Positions 47,211-57,915 of a stretch of DNA of 64,000 bases are shown in pieces. The stretch is from NCBI RefSeq assembly GCF_014195655.1, contig NZ_JACICD010000001.1, positions 1,030,682 through 1,094,681 of the forward strand, read 5' to 3'. This DNA comes from Ancylobacter tetraedralis. Its GTDB lineage: Bacteria > Pseudomonadota > Alphaproteobacteria > Rhizobiales > Xanthobacteraceae. The notes beneath the pieces were generated by a model. It saw nothing but the letters and a program-made list of their open reading frames with translations, made no database searches and was not told the origin of the DNA. The position numbers and the translations under genes are program-made. Each line of letters begins with the position of its first letter. Position 1 is the stretch's first letter.

Positions 47211-47873
47211 ATGATCGATTTCGCTGAGATGCGTCGCGCCATGGTCGACGCGCAGGTGCGTGCCAACGATGTCACCGACCTTCGCATCGTCGCCGCCATG
47301 ATGGAGACCCCGCGCGAGCGCTTCGTGCCCGCCGGGCTGCGCAACTTCGCCTATATCGACGATGACCTGCTGGTGAAGGAGGGCAACCCCTCGCGCTACC
47401 TCATGGAGCCGATGGTGCTGGCCAAGCTGCTGCAGGCGGCGGAGATCGGGCCGGACGCGCTGGTGCTGGATGTCGGCGCCGCCTCCGGCTACTCGACCGC
47501 CGTGCTGGCCAAGCTGGCCGGCCAGGTAGTGGCGCTGGAGGAAGATGCCGAGCTTGCCGCGCAAGGGTCCGCCGTGCTGGTCGATCTCGGTCTGCTCAAC
47601 GCCGCCTATGTGCAGGGGCCGATGACGGCCGGCTGGCCGGCCGAGGCTCCCTACGACGTGATTCTGCTCAACGGCTCGGTCGATTCGGCCCCGGATACGC
47701 TGCTCGCGCAGCTCAAGCCGGGCGGGCGGCTGGTTGCCGTGGTCGGCCGGGGACGTGCCGGGCGTGCGACTGTGTTTACCAAAACCACAGGTAGTATTGG
47801 CGGCCGTGTCGTGTTTGATGCCGCCGTGCCCACCTTGCCGGGCTTCGAAGCGCGTTTAAGCTTTGTGTTTTGA
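47211..47873 (+). CDS. pcm: Protein-L-isoaspartate O-methyltransferase family protein
   Basis: This SAM-dependent methyltransferase of 220 residues is of the Pcm family, which repairs isoaspartyl residues. The N-terminal part has the family opening MIDFAEMRRAMVDAQVRAN, then ETPRERFVP. The SAM motif I is VLDVGAASGYSTAVLAKLA, a slight variant of the usual DIGTGSGY. It is shorter in the C-terminal part than E. coli Pcm but normal for this alphaproteobacterial form, which typically lies just upstream of tolC, as here. The precise substrate of this form is not well established. Confidence 0.85.
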   Translation: MIDFAEMRRAMVDAQVRANDVTDLRIVAAMMETPRERFVPAGLRNFAYIDDDLLVKEGNPSRYLMEPMVLAKLLQAAEIGPDALVLDVGAASGYSTAVLAKLAGQVVALEEDAELAAQGSAVLVDLGLLNAAYVQGPMTAGWPAEAPYDVILLNGSVDSAPDTLLAQLKPGGRLVAVVGRGRAGRATVFTKTTGSIGGRVVFDAAVPTLPGFEARLSFVF

Positions 47874-47944
47874 AGGGTTTAGTACCCCTCTGTGGCTGAT
47901 CTGCCGCGTGTGCGATTAAATCGACGCGTGGGCCGGGCCAAAGG

Positions 47945-47973
47945 TTCACAGTTCGTTACCGACCACATATTCT
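47945..47973 (+). promoter_or_regulatory. Candidate sigma-70 promoter of tolC
   Basis: TTCACA (47945-47950), 17 bp, then TATTCT (47968-47973), 76 bp before the tolC start. It matches 5 and 4 of 6 consensus positions. Confidence 0.4.
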
Positions 47974-48049
47974 ACCACCGTGTGAAAATGAACTGAGAGT
48001 CGCCCAGGGCAGGCGGCTCCGCATCGAACTAGCGTTCGCAGGGGTTTGG

Positions 48050-49462
48050 ATGATGTGGCTGTCAGCTGCCGGGGGCAGGGTCTTTGCGTGCGCAGCGGTC
48101 GTATGTCTTGTGGGAATTTCCCATCCTGCCCGGTCTCAGTCTCTCGATGAGGCATTGGCGGCAGCCTACAAGAACAATCCGACGCTGAACTCGCAGCGCG
48201 CCGCAACGCGCGCGACCGACGAATACGTGCCGATCGCTCTGGCGGGGTATCGCCCGCAGATCTTCGGTACGGCTTATTATGGAACGCAGTGGAGCGAGAG
48301 TAAGGTGGGGAGCTCCACGCTGACGTCTCAGAACGTCAGCGGAACCACTCACTCAACACTCTGGCCGTATGGCGTCGGCGTGACGATCAGTCAGACCATC
48401 TATGATGGCCTGAAGACGGCGAACTCGGTTCGCAGCGCCGAATCGCAGGTCCGTGGCCAGCGAGAGCTGCTTCGCAACACCGAGCAGCTCGTGCTGCTCG
48501 ACGCGGCGACCGCCTACATGAACGTGCTGCAGAACTCCGCGCTGCTGGAACTGCAGAAGCAGAACCTGCAGGCCCTGCGCGAGGAACTTCGCGCGGCCCG
48601 GGACCGTTTCTCGGTGGGTGAGATCACCCGCACCGATGTCGCCCAGGCCGAGGCGTCCGTCGCCACGGCGCAGAGCGAACTGGCTCTGGCCGAATCGAAC
48701 CTCAACACCTCGCAGGCCGTGTTCTTCCAGGTGATCGGCCTGCGCCCGAACAAGCTGTCGCCGGGCCGCCCGATCGACGGCCTGCTGCCCAAGACGCTGC
48801 CGCTGGCGGTGGAGACCGGCATCGGCAAGCATCCCGCCATCAAGTCGGCGCAGTTCGCCGTCGATGCGGGACTGTCCAACGTCAAGGTGGCCGAGGCGGC
48901 GCTTTCGCCGACGCTTACCCTCAATGGGCAGGCCTCCTCGGACTATAACAGCCAGTCCTATGTCCAGCGGACGACCTCCGCCGCGGCCACGCTGAACCTC
49001 AACGTGCCGATCTATCAGGGCGGCGCGGAGTATGCGAACATTCGGCAGACCAAGGAAACGCTCGGCCAGCTGCGCATCGAGGTGGATGTCAACCGCGAGC
49101 AGGTTCGCGCCAATATTGTCCAGTACTGGGGCGCCTTGCAGGCCTCCAAGGCGGCCATCGAATCGGCTCAGGCTTCCGTTGCGGCGAACGAGATCGCGTT
49201 GCGCGGCGTGCGCGAGGAATGGCGCGTCGGCCAGCGCACCACGCTCGACGTGCTGAACGCGCAGACCGCGCTGTTCAACGCCCGCGCAAGCCTGGTCACG
49301 GCCCAGCGCGACCGCGTGGTCGCCTCCTACGCCGTGCTGTCGGCGACGGGCGACCTCAATGCGGCCCGGCTCGGGCTGAAGATTGCCACCTACAATCCCA
49401 AGGTTCACTACGAGCAGGTTCGCGACGCCTGGGTTGGCGTGCGCACCCCCGGCGGCGATTGA
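48050..49462 (+). CDS. tolC: TolC-family outer-membrane efflux/type I secretion protein
   Basis: This outer-membrane channel of 470 residues acts with inner-membrane exporters and periplasmic adaptors. The Sec signal peptide is VFACAAVVCLVGISHPARSQ with cleavage near ARSQ-SLDEAL. The mature protein has the two-fold TolC repeat. Each half has long coiled helices (LQALREELRAARDRFSVGEI; VAANEIALRGVREEWRVGQR) ending in the characteristic FSVGEITRTDV and WRVGQRTTLDV turns. The gene is followed by a strong terminator. An ATG one codon later (48053) is an equally possible start. Confidence 0.92.
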   Translation: MMWLSAAGGRVFACAAVVCLVGISHPARSQSLDEALAAAYKNNPTLNSQRAATRATDEYVPIALAGYRPQIFGTAYYGTQWSESKVGSSTLTSQNVSGTTHSTLWPYGVGVTISQTIYDGLKTANSVRSAESQVRGQRELLRNTEQLVLLDAATAYMNVLQNSALLELQKQNLQALREELRAARDRFSVGEITRTDVAQAEASVATAQSELALAESNLNTSQAVFFQVIGLRPNKLSPGRPIDGLLPKTLPLAVETGIGKHPAIKSAQFAVDAGLSNVKVAEAALSPTLTLNGQASSDYNSQSYVQRTTSAAATLNLNVPIYQGGAEYANIRQTKETLGQLRIEVDVNREQVRANIVQYWGALQASKAAIESAQASVAANEIALRGVREEWRVGQRTTLDVLNAQTALFNARASLVTAQRDRVVASYAVLSATGDLNAARLGLKIATYNPKVHYEQVRDAWVGVRTPGGD

Positions 49463-49517
49463 GCCACCGGCCCGGTAGCGGGCGTCTTTGCGAGACGGCA
49501 TTCGCGAGACACGAAAA

Positions 49518-49543
49518 GGGGCGGCGATGAGCCGCCCCTTTTT
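49518..49543 (+). terminator. Rho-independent terminator after tolC
   Basis: A perfect 8-bp stem, GGGGCGGC with GCCGCCCC around a GATGA loop, is followed by TTTTT. A run of A before the stem would allow it to work on the other strand too. Confidence 0.93.
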
Positions 49544-49905
49544 CATGCGGATCTGTCTGTCGTCTCGGTGTTCCCTGGCATTCCCGGCCATAGGCAGACC
49601 TGTGTGCACGGGGCGGGCAGGGCGCGCAGGAAGTCTTCCGTCGGATGCCGGGCGCCGCGTCTCCTGCCTCGCGTCTCCTGCCTCGCGTCTCCAGCGCCGC
49701 GCCTCCGAGCGCACTTGTCGTGCATCATGTCCGCGCGGGGCGATGGAACCTGTGTGTGGGGTTGCTCTTCTTCAAAATGACCGCCGGCCTGCGCGTGGCG
49801 CCATGCTATAGGCGGTGTCATATTTACGAAGCGTTCACGAGTGATTCGTGCGGGTCGCGCAGTTTTTGAGACGGCGGCGTGGCGATTCGAGACTGGATTT
49901 TGGAC
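49544..49905. other. Intergenic region between tolC and popZ
   Basis: These 362 bases contain a short tandem repeat (49657-49694) and, near popZ, the inverted repeat CACGA-GTGAT-TCGTG (49836-49850), which could be regulatory. No gene was recognised. Confidence 0.45.
49657..49694 (+). repeat. Tandem 14-bp repeat
   Basis: The unit GCGTCTCCTGCCTC is repeated at 49657-49670 and 49671-49684, followed by a partial third copy to 49694. It is non-coding. Confidence 0.8.
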
Positions 49906-50838
49906 ATGTCGGCGAATGCACGGGCCAGTGAGCCGTCGATGGAGGAAATACTCGCCTCCATCCGGCGCATCATCTCGGACGATGTTGCCGGTGACCCACC
50001 TTCCGCGCCGGCTGAATCGTCGCGGGTCGAGATGGCCATGAGTTCCCGTTCGCGCGCTACCGAGCTGCCGCGTGAGGAGGGGGAGCCGTCCGGCGATGCG
50101 CTCGCGCCGGAACAGGCACCGGCCTCCTGGGGCGAGGAGGCCCATTCGGTTTCGTCCGCCGATGATCTGGCCTATGCGTCTCTCGAAAACGAGCCGGTCG
50201 TCGATGCCTTCGACCCGCGCCATGGCTCGTTTGCGACCGACGGGTTTGCCGGATTGCCGGACGCGCCCGATGCCGTGGATGCGGCGGTGTCATCTCGTGT
50301 CGGCGAGGGCTCGCTGGTGCCGTCGGGCGCAGCGGTAAAGGATGAGCGTCGTTCTGCTTTCGTGCCCCGCGCCGCGGACGGCCTGACTGATATTCCGGCG
50401 TCGCTGCGCGCCGCCTTCGCCATGATTGAAGCTACATCCGTTCCGGAGACCGTCGACATGCAGGTGCCTGCCAAGCCCGTCCCCGTCTCGTCGCGTGCAT
50501 ATGCCGCCGAGTCGGCGGAAGACAATCGCGCGCCCGAGGCCAACGCGGGCAGCCGCTTCGCCGAGCCCCGCTTCGCTCCCTCGCTGCGTTCGGTCGCCGC
50601 CGAGGCGTCGGTCGCCGAGGGCAACTCGCGACTGGTGTCGAACATCACCACGGCTGCGGTCTCCAACGCCTTCGGCACGCTGGCGCGCACGGTGGCGTCG
50701 AATTCGCGCTCGGTGGACGACCTCGTCGCCGAGGCGGTCCGCCCGATGCTCAAGGCATGGCTGGACGAGAACCTGCCGGCCCTGGTCGAGCGGCTGGTGC
50801 GGGCCGAGATCGAGCGCGTCACCCGCCAGGGTCAGTGA
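49906..50838 (+). CDS. popZ: Polar organizing protein PopZ (DUF2497)
   Basis: This cell-pole scaffold of 310 residues in Caulobacter and relatives anchors ParB-centromere complexes and polar proteins. Both diagnostic ends are present: N-terminal EPSMEEILASIRRIISDD and C-terminal DDLVAEAVRPMLKAWLDENL, with PALVERLVRAEIERV to the end. Between them is a long Pro/Ala/Glu-rich disordered spacer. The ATG at MSANARASEPSM is preferred to a GTG nine codons earlier, because PopZ proteins start a few residues before the EPSMEEIL motif. It precedes valS, the usual alphaproteobacterial order. Confidence 0.9.
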   Translation: MSANARASEPSMEEILASIRRIISDDVAGDPPSAPAESSRVEMAMSSRSRATELPREEGEPSGDALAPEQAPASWGEEAHSVSSADDLAYASLENEPVVDAFDPRHGSFATDGFAGLPDAPDAVDAAVSSRVGEGSLVPSGAAVKDERRSAFVPRAADGLTDIPASLRAAFAMIEATSVPETVDMQVPAKPVPVSSRAYAAESAEDNRAPEANAGSRFAEPRFAPSLRSVAAEASVAEGNSRLVSNITTAAVSNAFGTLARTVASNSRSVDDLVAEAVRPMLKAWLDENLPALVERLVRAEIERVTRQGQ

Positions 50839-51031
50839 TCCCACTTTGATGACGGGCGCGCCGGCGGCTTTTCCTCCGGTTCGCTTGTGCTCGACCTGCC
50901 GCGTGCGGGTCCGCGGCCCTCATCGGGCGCTTTACCGGCCGTCGCGGATGGGTTGACGGTTTGGCGTGTTGACTTGCAGCCAAGGCTCCGCTTTGTCTCG
51001 CACCTGTTCAATTTGAGGTGCCGGAGCCATC

Positions 51032-53866
51032 ATGCTCGACAACAGGTTCGATCCCGCCGCCGTGGAAGACCGCATCTACCGCACATGGGTGGAGGCCGAT
51101 GCGTTCAAGGCGGGTCGACCCGAGCGGGTAGGTGCCGATCCCTACTGCATCGTCATCCCGCCGCCCAACGTCACCGGCTCGCTCCATATGGGGCACGCGC
51201 TCAACAACACACTGCAGGACATTCTCTGCCGCTTCGAGCGCATGCGCGGCAAGGACGTGCTGTGGCAGGTGGGCACCGACCACGCCGGCATCGCCACCCA
51301 GATGGTGGTCGAGCGCCAGCTCGCCGAGCGCCAGCTGCCCGGACGGCGGGACATGGGGCGCGGCCCCTTCGTCGAGCGCGTCTGGGCGTGGAAGGACGAA
51401 TCCGGCGGCACCATCATCAACCAGCTGAAGAAGCTGGGCGCCTCCTGCGACTGGTCGCGCGAGCGCTTCACCATGGACGAGGGCCTCTCGCGCGCCGTCG
51501 TCAAGGTGTTCGTGCAGCTCTACAAGGAAGGGCTGATCTACAAGGACAAGCGCCTTGTGAACTGGGACCCGAAGTTCCAGTCGGCCATTTCTGATCTTGA
51601 GGTGCTGCAGGTCGAGGTGAAGGGCCACCTCTGGCACCTGCGCTACCCGCTCGCCGATGGCGTCACCTATCAGCATCCCATCGCCTTCGATGAGGATGGC
51701 CAGCCCTTCGAATTCGAGACGCGCGACTATATCGTCGTCGCCACCACGCGGCCCGAGACCATGCTGGGCGACACGGCGGTCGCCGTGCACCCCGAGGATC
51801 CGCGCTATCAGGGCCTGGTCGCGGCGGGGGCGAAGGTGCGCCTGCCGCTGGTCGGCCGGCTCATTCCCATCGTCGCCGACGCCTATTCCGACCCGACAAA
51901 GGGCACCGGCGCGGTCAAGATCACCCCGGCGCACGATTTCAACGACTTCGAGGTCGGCCGCCGGCATGCGCTGGCGATGATCAACGTGCTCGACGCCGAA
52001 GCGCGCCTGACGCTGAAGGACAATGCCGAATTCCTCGACGGCGTCGCGGCCGGCCCGGAACTCGACATCGCGCTGGCGCTGGACGGCCAGAGCCGCGAGG
52101 CCGCGCGCAAGGCCGTGGTCGCGCTGTTCGAGGAGCGCGGGCTGGTCGACAGGATCGAGCCGCACACCAACATGGTGCCCCATGGCGACCGCTCCAACGT
52201 GGTCATCGAGCCGTGGCTGACCGACCAGTGGTATGTGGACGCGCACACGCTGGCCCAGCCGGCGCTGGCCGCCGTGCGCGAGGGCCGCACGTCCTTCGTG
52301 CCGAAGAACTGGGAGAAGACCTATTTCGACTGGCTGGAGAACATCCAGCCCTGGTGCGTCTCGCGGCAGCTGTGGTGGGGCCACCAGATCCCGGCCTGGT
52401 ACGGGCCGGATGGCACGGTGTTCGTCGAGGAGACCGAGGAGGCGGCCGTCGCCAGCGCACTCGCGCACTGCGTGCAGGCCGGCATCATCACGGACGCCGA
52501 GGCCCGCGAACTGGCGGGCGATCCTTCGAGGCGCGCGGCGCTGATCACCCGCGACGAGGACGTGCTCGACACCTGGTTCTCCTCGGCCCTGTGGCCCTTC
52601 TCCACGCTGGGCTGGCCGGACGAGACGGCGGAGGTGGCGCGCTTCTACCCGACATCGGTGCTGATCACCGGCTTTGACATCATCTTCTTCTGGGTCGCCC
52701 GGATGATGATGATGGGCCTGCATTTCATGCCCGAGGTGCCGTTCAAGGACGTCTACATCCACGCCCTCGTCCGCGACGAGAAGGGCGCCAAGATGTCGAA
52801 GTCCAAGGGCAACGTCATCGATCCCCTGTCGCTGGTCGACCAGTACGGCGCCGATGCGCTGCGCTTCACGCTGGCCGCGATGGCCGCTCAGGGGCGCGAC
52901 ATCAAGCTCGCGACCTCGCGTGTCGAGGGCTACCGCAACTTCGCGACCAAGCTGTGGAATGCCGCCCGCTTCGCCGAGATGAACGAGTGCCGGCGCGACC
53001 CGGCCTTCGATCCGCGCAATGCGGAATCGACGCTCAACCGCTGGATCGTCAGCGAGACCCAGAAGGCCGGCGCCGAGATCACCGCGGCGCTGGAAGCCTA
53101 CAAGTTCAACGAGGCGGCCGGCGCGGCCTATCGCTTCGTGTGGAACATCTTCTGCGACTGGTATCTCGAACTCGCCAAGCCGGTATTCATGAGCGAGGGG
53201 GCCGGCTGGAAGGACGAGACGCGGGCCACCACCGCCTTCGTGCTCGACGAGATCCTCAAGCTGCTGCACCCGTTCATGCCCTTCCTCACCGAGGAATTGT
53301 GGGCGCGCACCGCCGAGACCGGCACGCCGCGCGCGGGGCTGCTGGTGCTGGCTCCGTGGTCGAGCCTCGCGGGGCTGGAAGCGCCGGAGGCCGAGGCGGA
53401 GATCGGCTGGCTGATCGAGCTGGTGACGGAGATCCGCTCCGTCCGCGCCGAGATGAACGTGCCGGCCGGCGCGCAGATCCCGCTTGTTCTGGTGGGCGCC
53501 AGCGAGGAGGCGAAGGCCCGCATCGTCGTCTGGCACGACGTGCTGCTGCGCCTGGCGCGGTTGTCCGGCGTCGCGTTCGAGATGGAGGCCCCGGCCGGCT
53601 CGGTGCAGGTGGTGGTGCGCAGCGAGACGGCGGCGCTGCCGCTGGCCGGCATCATCGACATGGACGCGGAAGCCGCGCGCCTCGCCAAGGAACTGGCCAA
53701 GGCGATGGACGACGTCGCCAAGGTCGATGCCAAGCTCGGCAATGCCGACTTCATCAAGCGGGCGCCGGAAGAGGTGATCGAGGAGCAGCGCGAGCGTCGC
53801 GAGACGGCGCAGGCACGCGCCGCGCGCATTCGCGAGGCGCTGGCCCGGCTCGGCAAGGCAGCCTGA
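51032..53866 (+). CDS. valS: Valyl-tRNA synthetase
   Basis: This class I aminoacyl-tRNA synthetase of 944 residues attaches valine to tRNA-Val. The HIGH motif is [11 protein letters not shown] (near residue 50) and the KMSKS motif is [10 protein letters not shown] (near 585). The editing domain lies between them ([20 protein letters not shown]). The C-terminus has the tRNA-binding coiled coil ([20 protein letters not shown]). Length and order are normal. It is 193 bp downstream of popZ. The last codons and stop are duplicated shortly downstream (see the repeat entry). Confidence 0.98.
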   Translation: MLDNRFDPAAVEDRIYRTWVEADAFKAGRPERVGADPYCIVIPPPNVTGSLHMGHALNNTLQDILCRFERMRGKDVLWQVGTDHAGIATQMVVERQLAERQLPGRRDMGRGPFVERVWAWKDESGGTIINQLKKLGASCDWSRERFTMDEGLSRAVVKVFVQLYKEGLIYKDKRLVNWDPKFQSAISDLEVLQVEVKGHLWHLRYPLADGVTYQHPIAFDEDGQPFEFETRDYIVVATTRPETMLGDTAVAVHPEDPRYQGLVAAGAKVRLPLVGRLIPIVADAYSDPTKGTGAVKITPAHDFNDFEVGRRHALAMINVLDAEARLTLKDNAEFLDGVAAGPELDIALALDGQSREAARKAVVALFEERGLVDRIEPHTNMVPHGDRSNVVIEPWLTDQWYVDAHTLAQPALAAVREGRTSFVPKNWEKTYFDWLENIQPWCVSRQLWWGHQIPAWYGPDGTVFVEETEEAAVASALAHCVQAGIITDAEARELAGDPSRRAALITRDEDVLDTWFSSALWPFSTLGWPDETAEVARFYPTSVLITGFDIIFFWVARMMMMGLHFMPEVPFKDVYIHALVRDEKGAKMSKSKGNVIDPLSLVDQYGADALRFTLAAMAAQGRDIKLATSRVEGYRNFATKLWNAARFAEMNECRRDPAFDPRNAESTLNRWIVSETQKAGAEITAALEAYKFNEAAGAAYRFVWNIFCDWYLELAKPVFMSEGAGWKDETRATTAFVLDEILKLLHPFMPFLTEELWARTAETGTPRAGLLVLAPWSSLAGLEAPEAEAEIGWLIELVTEIRSVRAEMNVPAGAQIPLVLVGASEEAKARIVVWHDVLLRLARLSGVAFEMEAPAGSVQVVVRSETAALPLAGIIDMDAEAARLAKELAKAMDDVAKVDAKLGNADFIKRAPEEVIEEQRERRETAQARAARIREALARLGKAA

Positions 53867-53904
53867 GTTGGGCGGCGGGGGCCGGCTGGGCAAGGCAGCC
53901 TGAG
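53852..53904 (+). repeat. Direct duplication of the valS 3' end
   Basis: GGCAAGGCAGCCTGAG, which spans the last valS codons and stop, occurs at 53852-53867 and again at 53889-53904. The bases before each copy are also similar, so about 25 bp appear duplicated. Confidence 0.85.
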
Positions 53905-53944
53905 ACGGGCGGGTACTGGAGCCGGGAGCGGCGGAGAATCGACG

Positions 53945-54658
53945 ATGCCGTTCATCGAGAGCTTCAACGCGGGCGATTTCTTCGCGACGCTGGTCAGCCT
54001 GCTCGCCGCGTTCGGACTGGGCACGCTGATCGGCGCCGAGCGCCAGTATCGCCAGCGCACGGCGGGGCTGCGCACCAACGTGCTGGTGGCGATCGGCGCC
54101 TGCCAGTTCGTCGACATGGCGATGCACCTGGCCGGCCCGGACGGGGCGGTGCGTGTGGTCGCCTATGTCGTCTCGGGCATCGGCTTCCTGGGTGCCGGCG
54201 TCATCATGAAGGAGGGCGCGAATATTCGCGGCCTCAACACGGCGGCGACGCTGTGGTGCTCGGCGGCGGTGGGCGCCTGCGCCGGCGCGGACCTCATCGC
54301 GCAGGCCGTGCTGCTGACGGCCTTCGTGCTGGCTGGCAATACCATGCTGCGCCCGCTGGTCTCGGCGCTGGAGCGTATCCCGCGCTCGGAGGAGGAGACC
54401 GAGGCGACCTATGGCGTCATCGTGGTGACGCGCGCCGACCCCGCGGAACTGCGGGGCAAGCTCGCGGCATTGCTGGAAAAGGCGCAGTTCCCGGTCGATG
54501 TGATCGAGCCGGACGAGCGCGCGGATGGCTCGTTCGAGCTGCGGGCGACGCTGGTCAACACCTCGGTGCGCATTTCCGAGCTTGATGCGGTCATCTCCCG
54601 CATCCGCCATCTGCCCGAGGTCGTCTCCGCCACCTGGACGCGCAGCGCCGCCGACTGA
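53945..54658 (+). CDS. MgtC/SapB-family membrane protein
   Basis: This inner-membrane protein of 237 residues opens with the MgtC-family core of four to five hydrophobic segments. Landmarks are LLAAFGLGTLIGAERQYRQR, TAGLRTNVLVAIGAC and VSGIGFLGAGVIMKEG, with LNTAATLWCSAAVGACAG. A cytoplasmic ACT-like C-terminal domain follows (EEETEATYGVIVVT onward). MgtC proteins influence growth in low Mg and F-ATPase activity in some pathogens; in free-living bacteria the role is unclear. It lies 78 bp after valS on the same strand. Confidence 0.9.
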   Translation: MPFIESFNAGDFFATLVSLLAAFGLGTLIGAERQYRQRTAGLRTNVLVAIGACQFVDMAMHLAGPDGAVRVVAYVVSGIGFLGAGVIMKEGANIRGLNTAATLWCSAAVGACAGADLIAQAVLLTAFVLAGNTMLRPLVSALERIPRSEEETEATYGVIVVTRADPAELRGKLAALLEKAQFPVDVIEPDERADGSFELRATLVNTSVRISELDAVISRIRHLPEVVSATWTRSAAD

Positions 54659-54695
54659 ACGAGCCCCCTGCCTCGGCGGAGAGGCGAGGGGAGGG

Positions 54696-54914
54696 TCAGG
54701 CGCCGGGCGGCGTGGTGCTGCCCGACGCCGTGCCGGCGGATGGATCGGTCAGCCCGGCCCGCGCGAGCCGCTGCTCCATGCGGTCCAGCTCGGCGCGCAG
54801 GCGCTCGATGACGTCGGCGGCTTCCGAAAGCTCGTCCTCCACCTTGTCGCGGCGGAACTGATCGAGATGGGCGGCCATGGCCCGCAGGCGTTCGACGATA
54901 TTTCCGCTCGACAT
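54696..54914 (-). CDS. Small coiled-coil protein, conserved-looking, function unknown
   Basis: This is a short gene of 72 residues with a good GGGGAGACGGAC ribosome-binding site before its ATG. The sequence is almost entirely a charged heptad-like helix (IVERLRAMAAHLDQFRRD, then ELSEAADVIERLRAELDRM), followed by a Ser/Thr/Pro tail. It reads as a small cytoplasmic helical protein; I do not recognise a named family. It is convergent with the MgtC-like gene and divergent from ilvD. It could be an anti-sigma or structural helper, but nothing shows this. Confidence 0.65.
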   Translation of the reverse strand: MSSGNIVERLRAMAAHLDQFRRDKVEDELSEAADVIERLRAELDRMEQRLARAGLTDPSAGTASGSTTPPGA

Positions 54915-55262
54915 GTCCGTCTCCCCGAGTTCCGCCCCGCCGGGCGCAGAGTTTCCGCGTGATGTGGCTCCCGGTTCGCATCGCGAAAACGCGTGGAAAC
55001 CGGGATCGCAAAGGCTTCCGCGGCCGCCGGCAATCGGCGTCTCGATGACGGGCGGGCCGGTGGACATCTAAGAAATCTCCTATCGCGGATTTGTGACTCG
55101 TCGGCAACACCGTCATGCATTCGCAACCATGTTCCGAAGCGTCGTCCGCCATGCCGTGAAGCCGCCACAAACCGGCACGAAATCCGACGGATAGACGGAG
55201 GAAAGTAATTTCCGGGTGTGGTCACCCGAGAATAACCTCCGCACCGGGATGCTCGACCAGAA
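54915..55262. other. Divergent spacer between the small protein gene and ilvD
   Basis: These 348 bases should hold the ilvD promoter. I see no attenuator leader peptide, riboswitch or convincing -35/-10. Confidence 0.4.
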
Positions 55263-56990
55263 ATGGAAGTCAGGACCATAATCGACAAGCGGCATTTGCC
55301 CAGTCGTCACGTAACGGAAGGCCCGGCGCGCGCGCCGCATCGGTCCTATCTGTACGCGATGGGTCTGACGCGCGAGCAGATTCACCAGCCGCTGGTCGGC
55401 GTGGCCTCGTGCTGGAATGAGGCGGCGCCCTGCAATATCTCGCTGATGCGCCAGGCGCAGGCGGTCAAGAAGGGCGTTTCCGCCGCCGCCGGCACGCCGC
55501 GCGAATTCTGCACCATCACCGTCACCGATGGCATCGCCATGGGGCACGAGGGCATGAAGGCCTCGCTCGCCTCGCGCGAGGTGATCGCCGACAGCGTCGA
55601 GCTCACCATTCGCGGCCATGCCTATGACGCTCTGGTCGGTCTTGCCGGCTGCGACAAGTCGCTGCCCGGCATGATGATGGCCATGCTGCGCCTCAACGTG
55701 CCGTCGATCTTCATCTATGGCGGCTCCATCCTGCCGGGCTCGTTCCGCGGCCAGCCGGTCACGGTGCAGGACATGTTCGAGGCGGTCGGCAAGCACTCGG
55801 TCGGGCTGATGTCGGACGAGGACCTCGACGAGCTTGAGCAGGTCGCCTGTCCTTCTGCTGGAGCGTGCGGCGCGCAGTTCACCGCCAACACCATGGCGAC
55901 CGTATCCGAGGCGATCGGCCTCGCGCTGCCCTATTCGGCCGGCGCGCCGGCGCCTTACGAGATCCGCGACCGTTTCTGCATGGCCGCCGGCGAGCAGGTG
56001 ATGGACCTCATCGCCCGCAACATCCGCCCGCGCGACATCGTCACGCTGAAGGCGCTGGAGAATGCCGCGACCGTCGTCGCCGCTTCCGGCGGCTCGACCA
56101 ATGCCGCGCTGCATTTGCCGGCCATGGCGCATGAGGCCGGCATCAAGTTCGACCTGTTCGACGTCGCCGCGATCTTCAAGCGCACGCCCTATATCGCCGA
56201 CCTCAAGCCCGGCGGGCGTTATGTCGCCAAGGACATGTTCGAGGCCGGCGGCATTCCGCTGCTGATGAAGACGCTGCTGGAGCACGGCTTCCTGCATGGC
56301 GACTGCCTCACCGTGACCGGCCGCACCATCGCCGAGAACCTCGCTTCGGTGAAATGGAACCCGCACCAGGACGTGGTGCGTCCGGCCAATGATCCCATCA
56401 CTGTCACCGGCGGCGTGGTCGGCCTCAAAGGCAACCTCGCCACGGACGGCGCCATCGTGAAGGTCGCGGGCCTGAAGACGCTGACATTTTCCGGCCCCGC
56501 GCGCTGCTTCGACGGCGAGGAGGCCTGCTTCGAGGCGGTCGCTAATCGCGCCTATGAAGATGGCGACGTGCTGGTCATCCGTTATGAGGGCCCCAAGGGC
56601 GGGCCGGGCATGCGGGAAATGCTCTCCACCACCGCCGCGCTTTACGGGCAGGGCGCGGGTGACAAGGTGGCGCTGATCACCGACGGGCGCTTCTCCGGCG
56701 CCACGCGCGGCTTCTGCATCGGCCATGTCGGGCCGGAAGCGGCGGTCGGCGGGCCGATCGGGCTCATCCGCGACGGCGACATCATCACCATCGATGCCAT
56801 TGAGGGCACGCTCGACGTGGCGCTCTCGGACGAGGAGTTCGCGGCCCGCAAGGCGCAGTGGAAGCCGCGTCCTTCGCCCGTCGGCTCGGGGGCCATCTGG
56901 AAGTTCGCGCAAGCCGTGGGACCCGCCCGTGACGGGGCGGTCACCCATCCCGGCGGCGCGGCAGAGACATCGTGCTATGCGGATGTTTGA
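55263..56990 (+). CDS. ilvD: Dihydroxy-acid dehydratase
   Basis: This Fe-S dehydratase of 575 residues makes 2-oxo acids in the last common step of valine, isoleucine and pantothenate synthesis. Cluster Cys are in [25 protein letters not shown] and [19 protein letters not shown]-terminal signatures include [19 protein letters not shown]. At 575 residues it is in the range of the [2Fe-2S]-type DHADs. The stop lies 14 bp inside the exoR start, so the two are coupled, although their functions are unrelated. Confidence 0.95.
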   Translation: MEVRTIIDKRHLPSRHVTEGPARAPHRSYLYAMGLTREQIHQPLVGVASCWNEAAPCNISLMRQAQAVKKGVSAAAGTPREFCTITVTDGIAMGHEGMKASLASREVIADSVELTIRGHAYDALVGLAGCDKSLPGMMMAMLRLNVPSIFIYGGSILPGSFRGQPVTVQDMFEAVGKHSVGLMSDEDLDELEQVACPSAGACGAQFTANTMATVSEAIGLALPYSAGAPAPYEIRDRFCMAAGEQVMDLIARNIRPRDIVTLKALENAATVVAASGGSTNAALHLPAMAHEAGIKFDLFDVAAIFKRTPYIADLKPGGRYVAKDMFEAGGIPLLMKTLLEHGFLHGDCLTVTGRTIAENLASVKWNPHQDVVRPANDPITVTGGVVGLKGNLATDGAIVKVAGLKTLTFSGPARCFDGEEACFEAVANRAYEDGDVLVIRYEGPKGGPGMREMLSTTAALYGQGAGDKVALITDGRFSGATRGFCIGHVGPEAAVGGPIGLIRDGDIITIDAIEGTLDVALSDEEFAARKAQWKPRPSPVGSGAIWKFAQAVGPARDGAVTHPGGAAETSCYADV

Positions 56991-57843
56991 CCGTTCATCT
57001 CTCCTCGCCCTGATGGGCGCTCTCGCCGCGGTCGCGCTCGCGCCCGTCGCCGCGCTGGCGTTCGACGGGTCGACGGATACCGCCGCGGCTCCCGCGCTTC
57101 CCAAGGCCGTGGTTCCCGGCGTCGTGGCGCCCGCGAAGGCTCGCCCGCTGGAGGAGGCCGTGCGCTTCGGCACGCAGGCGCTCAGGTCCGGCGACATGGA
57201 GAAGGGCATCGATTCGCTGCGCTACGCGGCCGACCAGGGCCATGCCGGCGCGCAGTGGAAGCTCGGGCGCATGTATGCCGAGGGCGAGGGGGTCGAGCGC
57301 AACGACATCAAGGCGTTCGAGTATTTCACCCAGGTCGCCAACATGCACGCCGACGATAATCCGTCGACACCGCAGGCGCGCTTCGTGGCCGATGCCTTCG
57401 TGGCGCTCGGCGCCTATTATCTCGAAGGCATTCCCAACAGCAAGGTGCGCCGCGATCCCGGCCGGGCGCGCGACATGTTCGCCTATGCCGCCTCCTATTT
57501 CGGCGATCCGGAAGCGCAGTATCACCTCGCCCGTCTCTATATCGACGGCGACGGCGTCTCGCGCGATCCCCGCTTTGCCGCGCGCTGGCTCGGGCTGGCC
57601 GCGCACAAGGGCCAGTACCAGGCGCAGGCGACGCTTGGCGGGCTGCTGTTCAAGGGCGATGAGGGCGTGCCCCGCCAGGGCGCGCGCGGCCTGATGTGGC
57701 TGACTCTGGCGCGCGAAGCGGCGGCCGGCCCGGACGACAAATGGGTGGTCGACCTCTATGATGACGCGTTCTCGACCGCGGATTCGGACGAGCGTGCCAT
57801 GGCGCTGGTCTATCTCGAACAATATGTGAAGACCGGCCGCTGA
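56977..57843 (+). CDS. exoR: ExoR-like Sel1-repeat periplasmic regulator
   Basis: This secreted Sel1-repeat protein has 288 residues. The signal peptide is [20 protein letters not shown]. Repeats follow: [78 protein letters not shown]. The block [15 protein letters not shown] matches what I recall of Sinorhizobium ExoR almost exactly. There ExoR binds the sensor ExoS in the periplasm and restrains succinoglycan synthesis and the switch to symbiosis. It overlaps the end of ilvD by 14 bp. The partner kinase pair is not in the window. Confidence 0.85.
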   Translation: MRMFDRSSLLALMGALAAVALAPVAALAFDGSTDTAAAPALPKAVVPGVVAPAKARPLEEAVRFGTQALRSGDMEKGIDSLRYAADQGHAGAQWKLGRMYAEGEGVERNDIKAFEYFTQVANMHADDNPSTPQARFVADAFVALGAYYLEGIPNSKVRRDPGRARDMFAYAASYFGDPEAQYHLARLYIDGDGVSRDPRFAARWLGLAAHKGQYQAQATLGGLLFKGDEGVPRQGARGLMWLTLAREAAAGPDDKWVVDLYDDAFSTADSDERAMALVYLEQYVKTGR

Positions 57844-57878
57844 GGCGGCGCTCCATGGCGATCGGCGCCCTGTAATTC

Positions 57879-57915
57879 CCTCTCCACGTTGGGGAGAGGT
57901 GGCCCGCGAAGCGGG
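57879..57915. repeat. Dispersed-type palindromic intergenic repeat
   Basis: Two adjacent hairpins lie between exoR and xthA: CCTCTCC with GGAGAGG (57879-57899) and CCCGC-GAA-GCGGG (57903-57915). This wording is typical of the intergenic palindromes scattered in many Hyphomicrobiales genomes. It probably also works as the convergent transcription end for exoR and xthA. Confidence 0.6.

Noticed and set aside
49879-49905. GTG start for popZ nine codons upstream
   Set aside because: PopZ proteins begin a few residues before the EPSMEEIL motif, which the ATG at 49906 satisfies.
51008-54610. Very long open frame antisense to valS and the MgtC-like gene (about 1200 codons)
   Set aside because: It mirrors the codon structure of high-GC genes on the other strand, has low-complexity Arg/Gly/Ala/His composition and no family resemblance.
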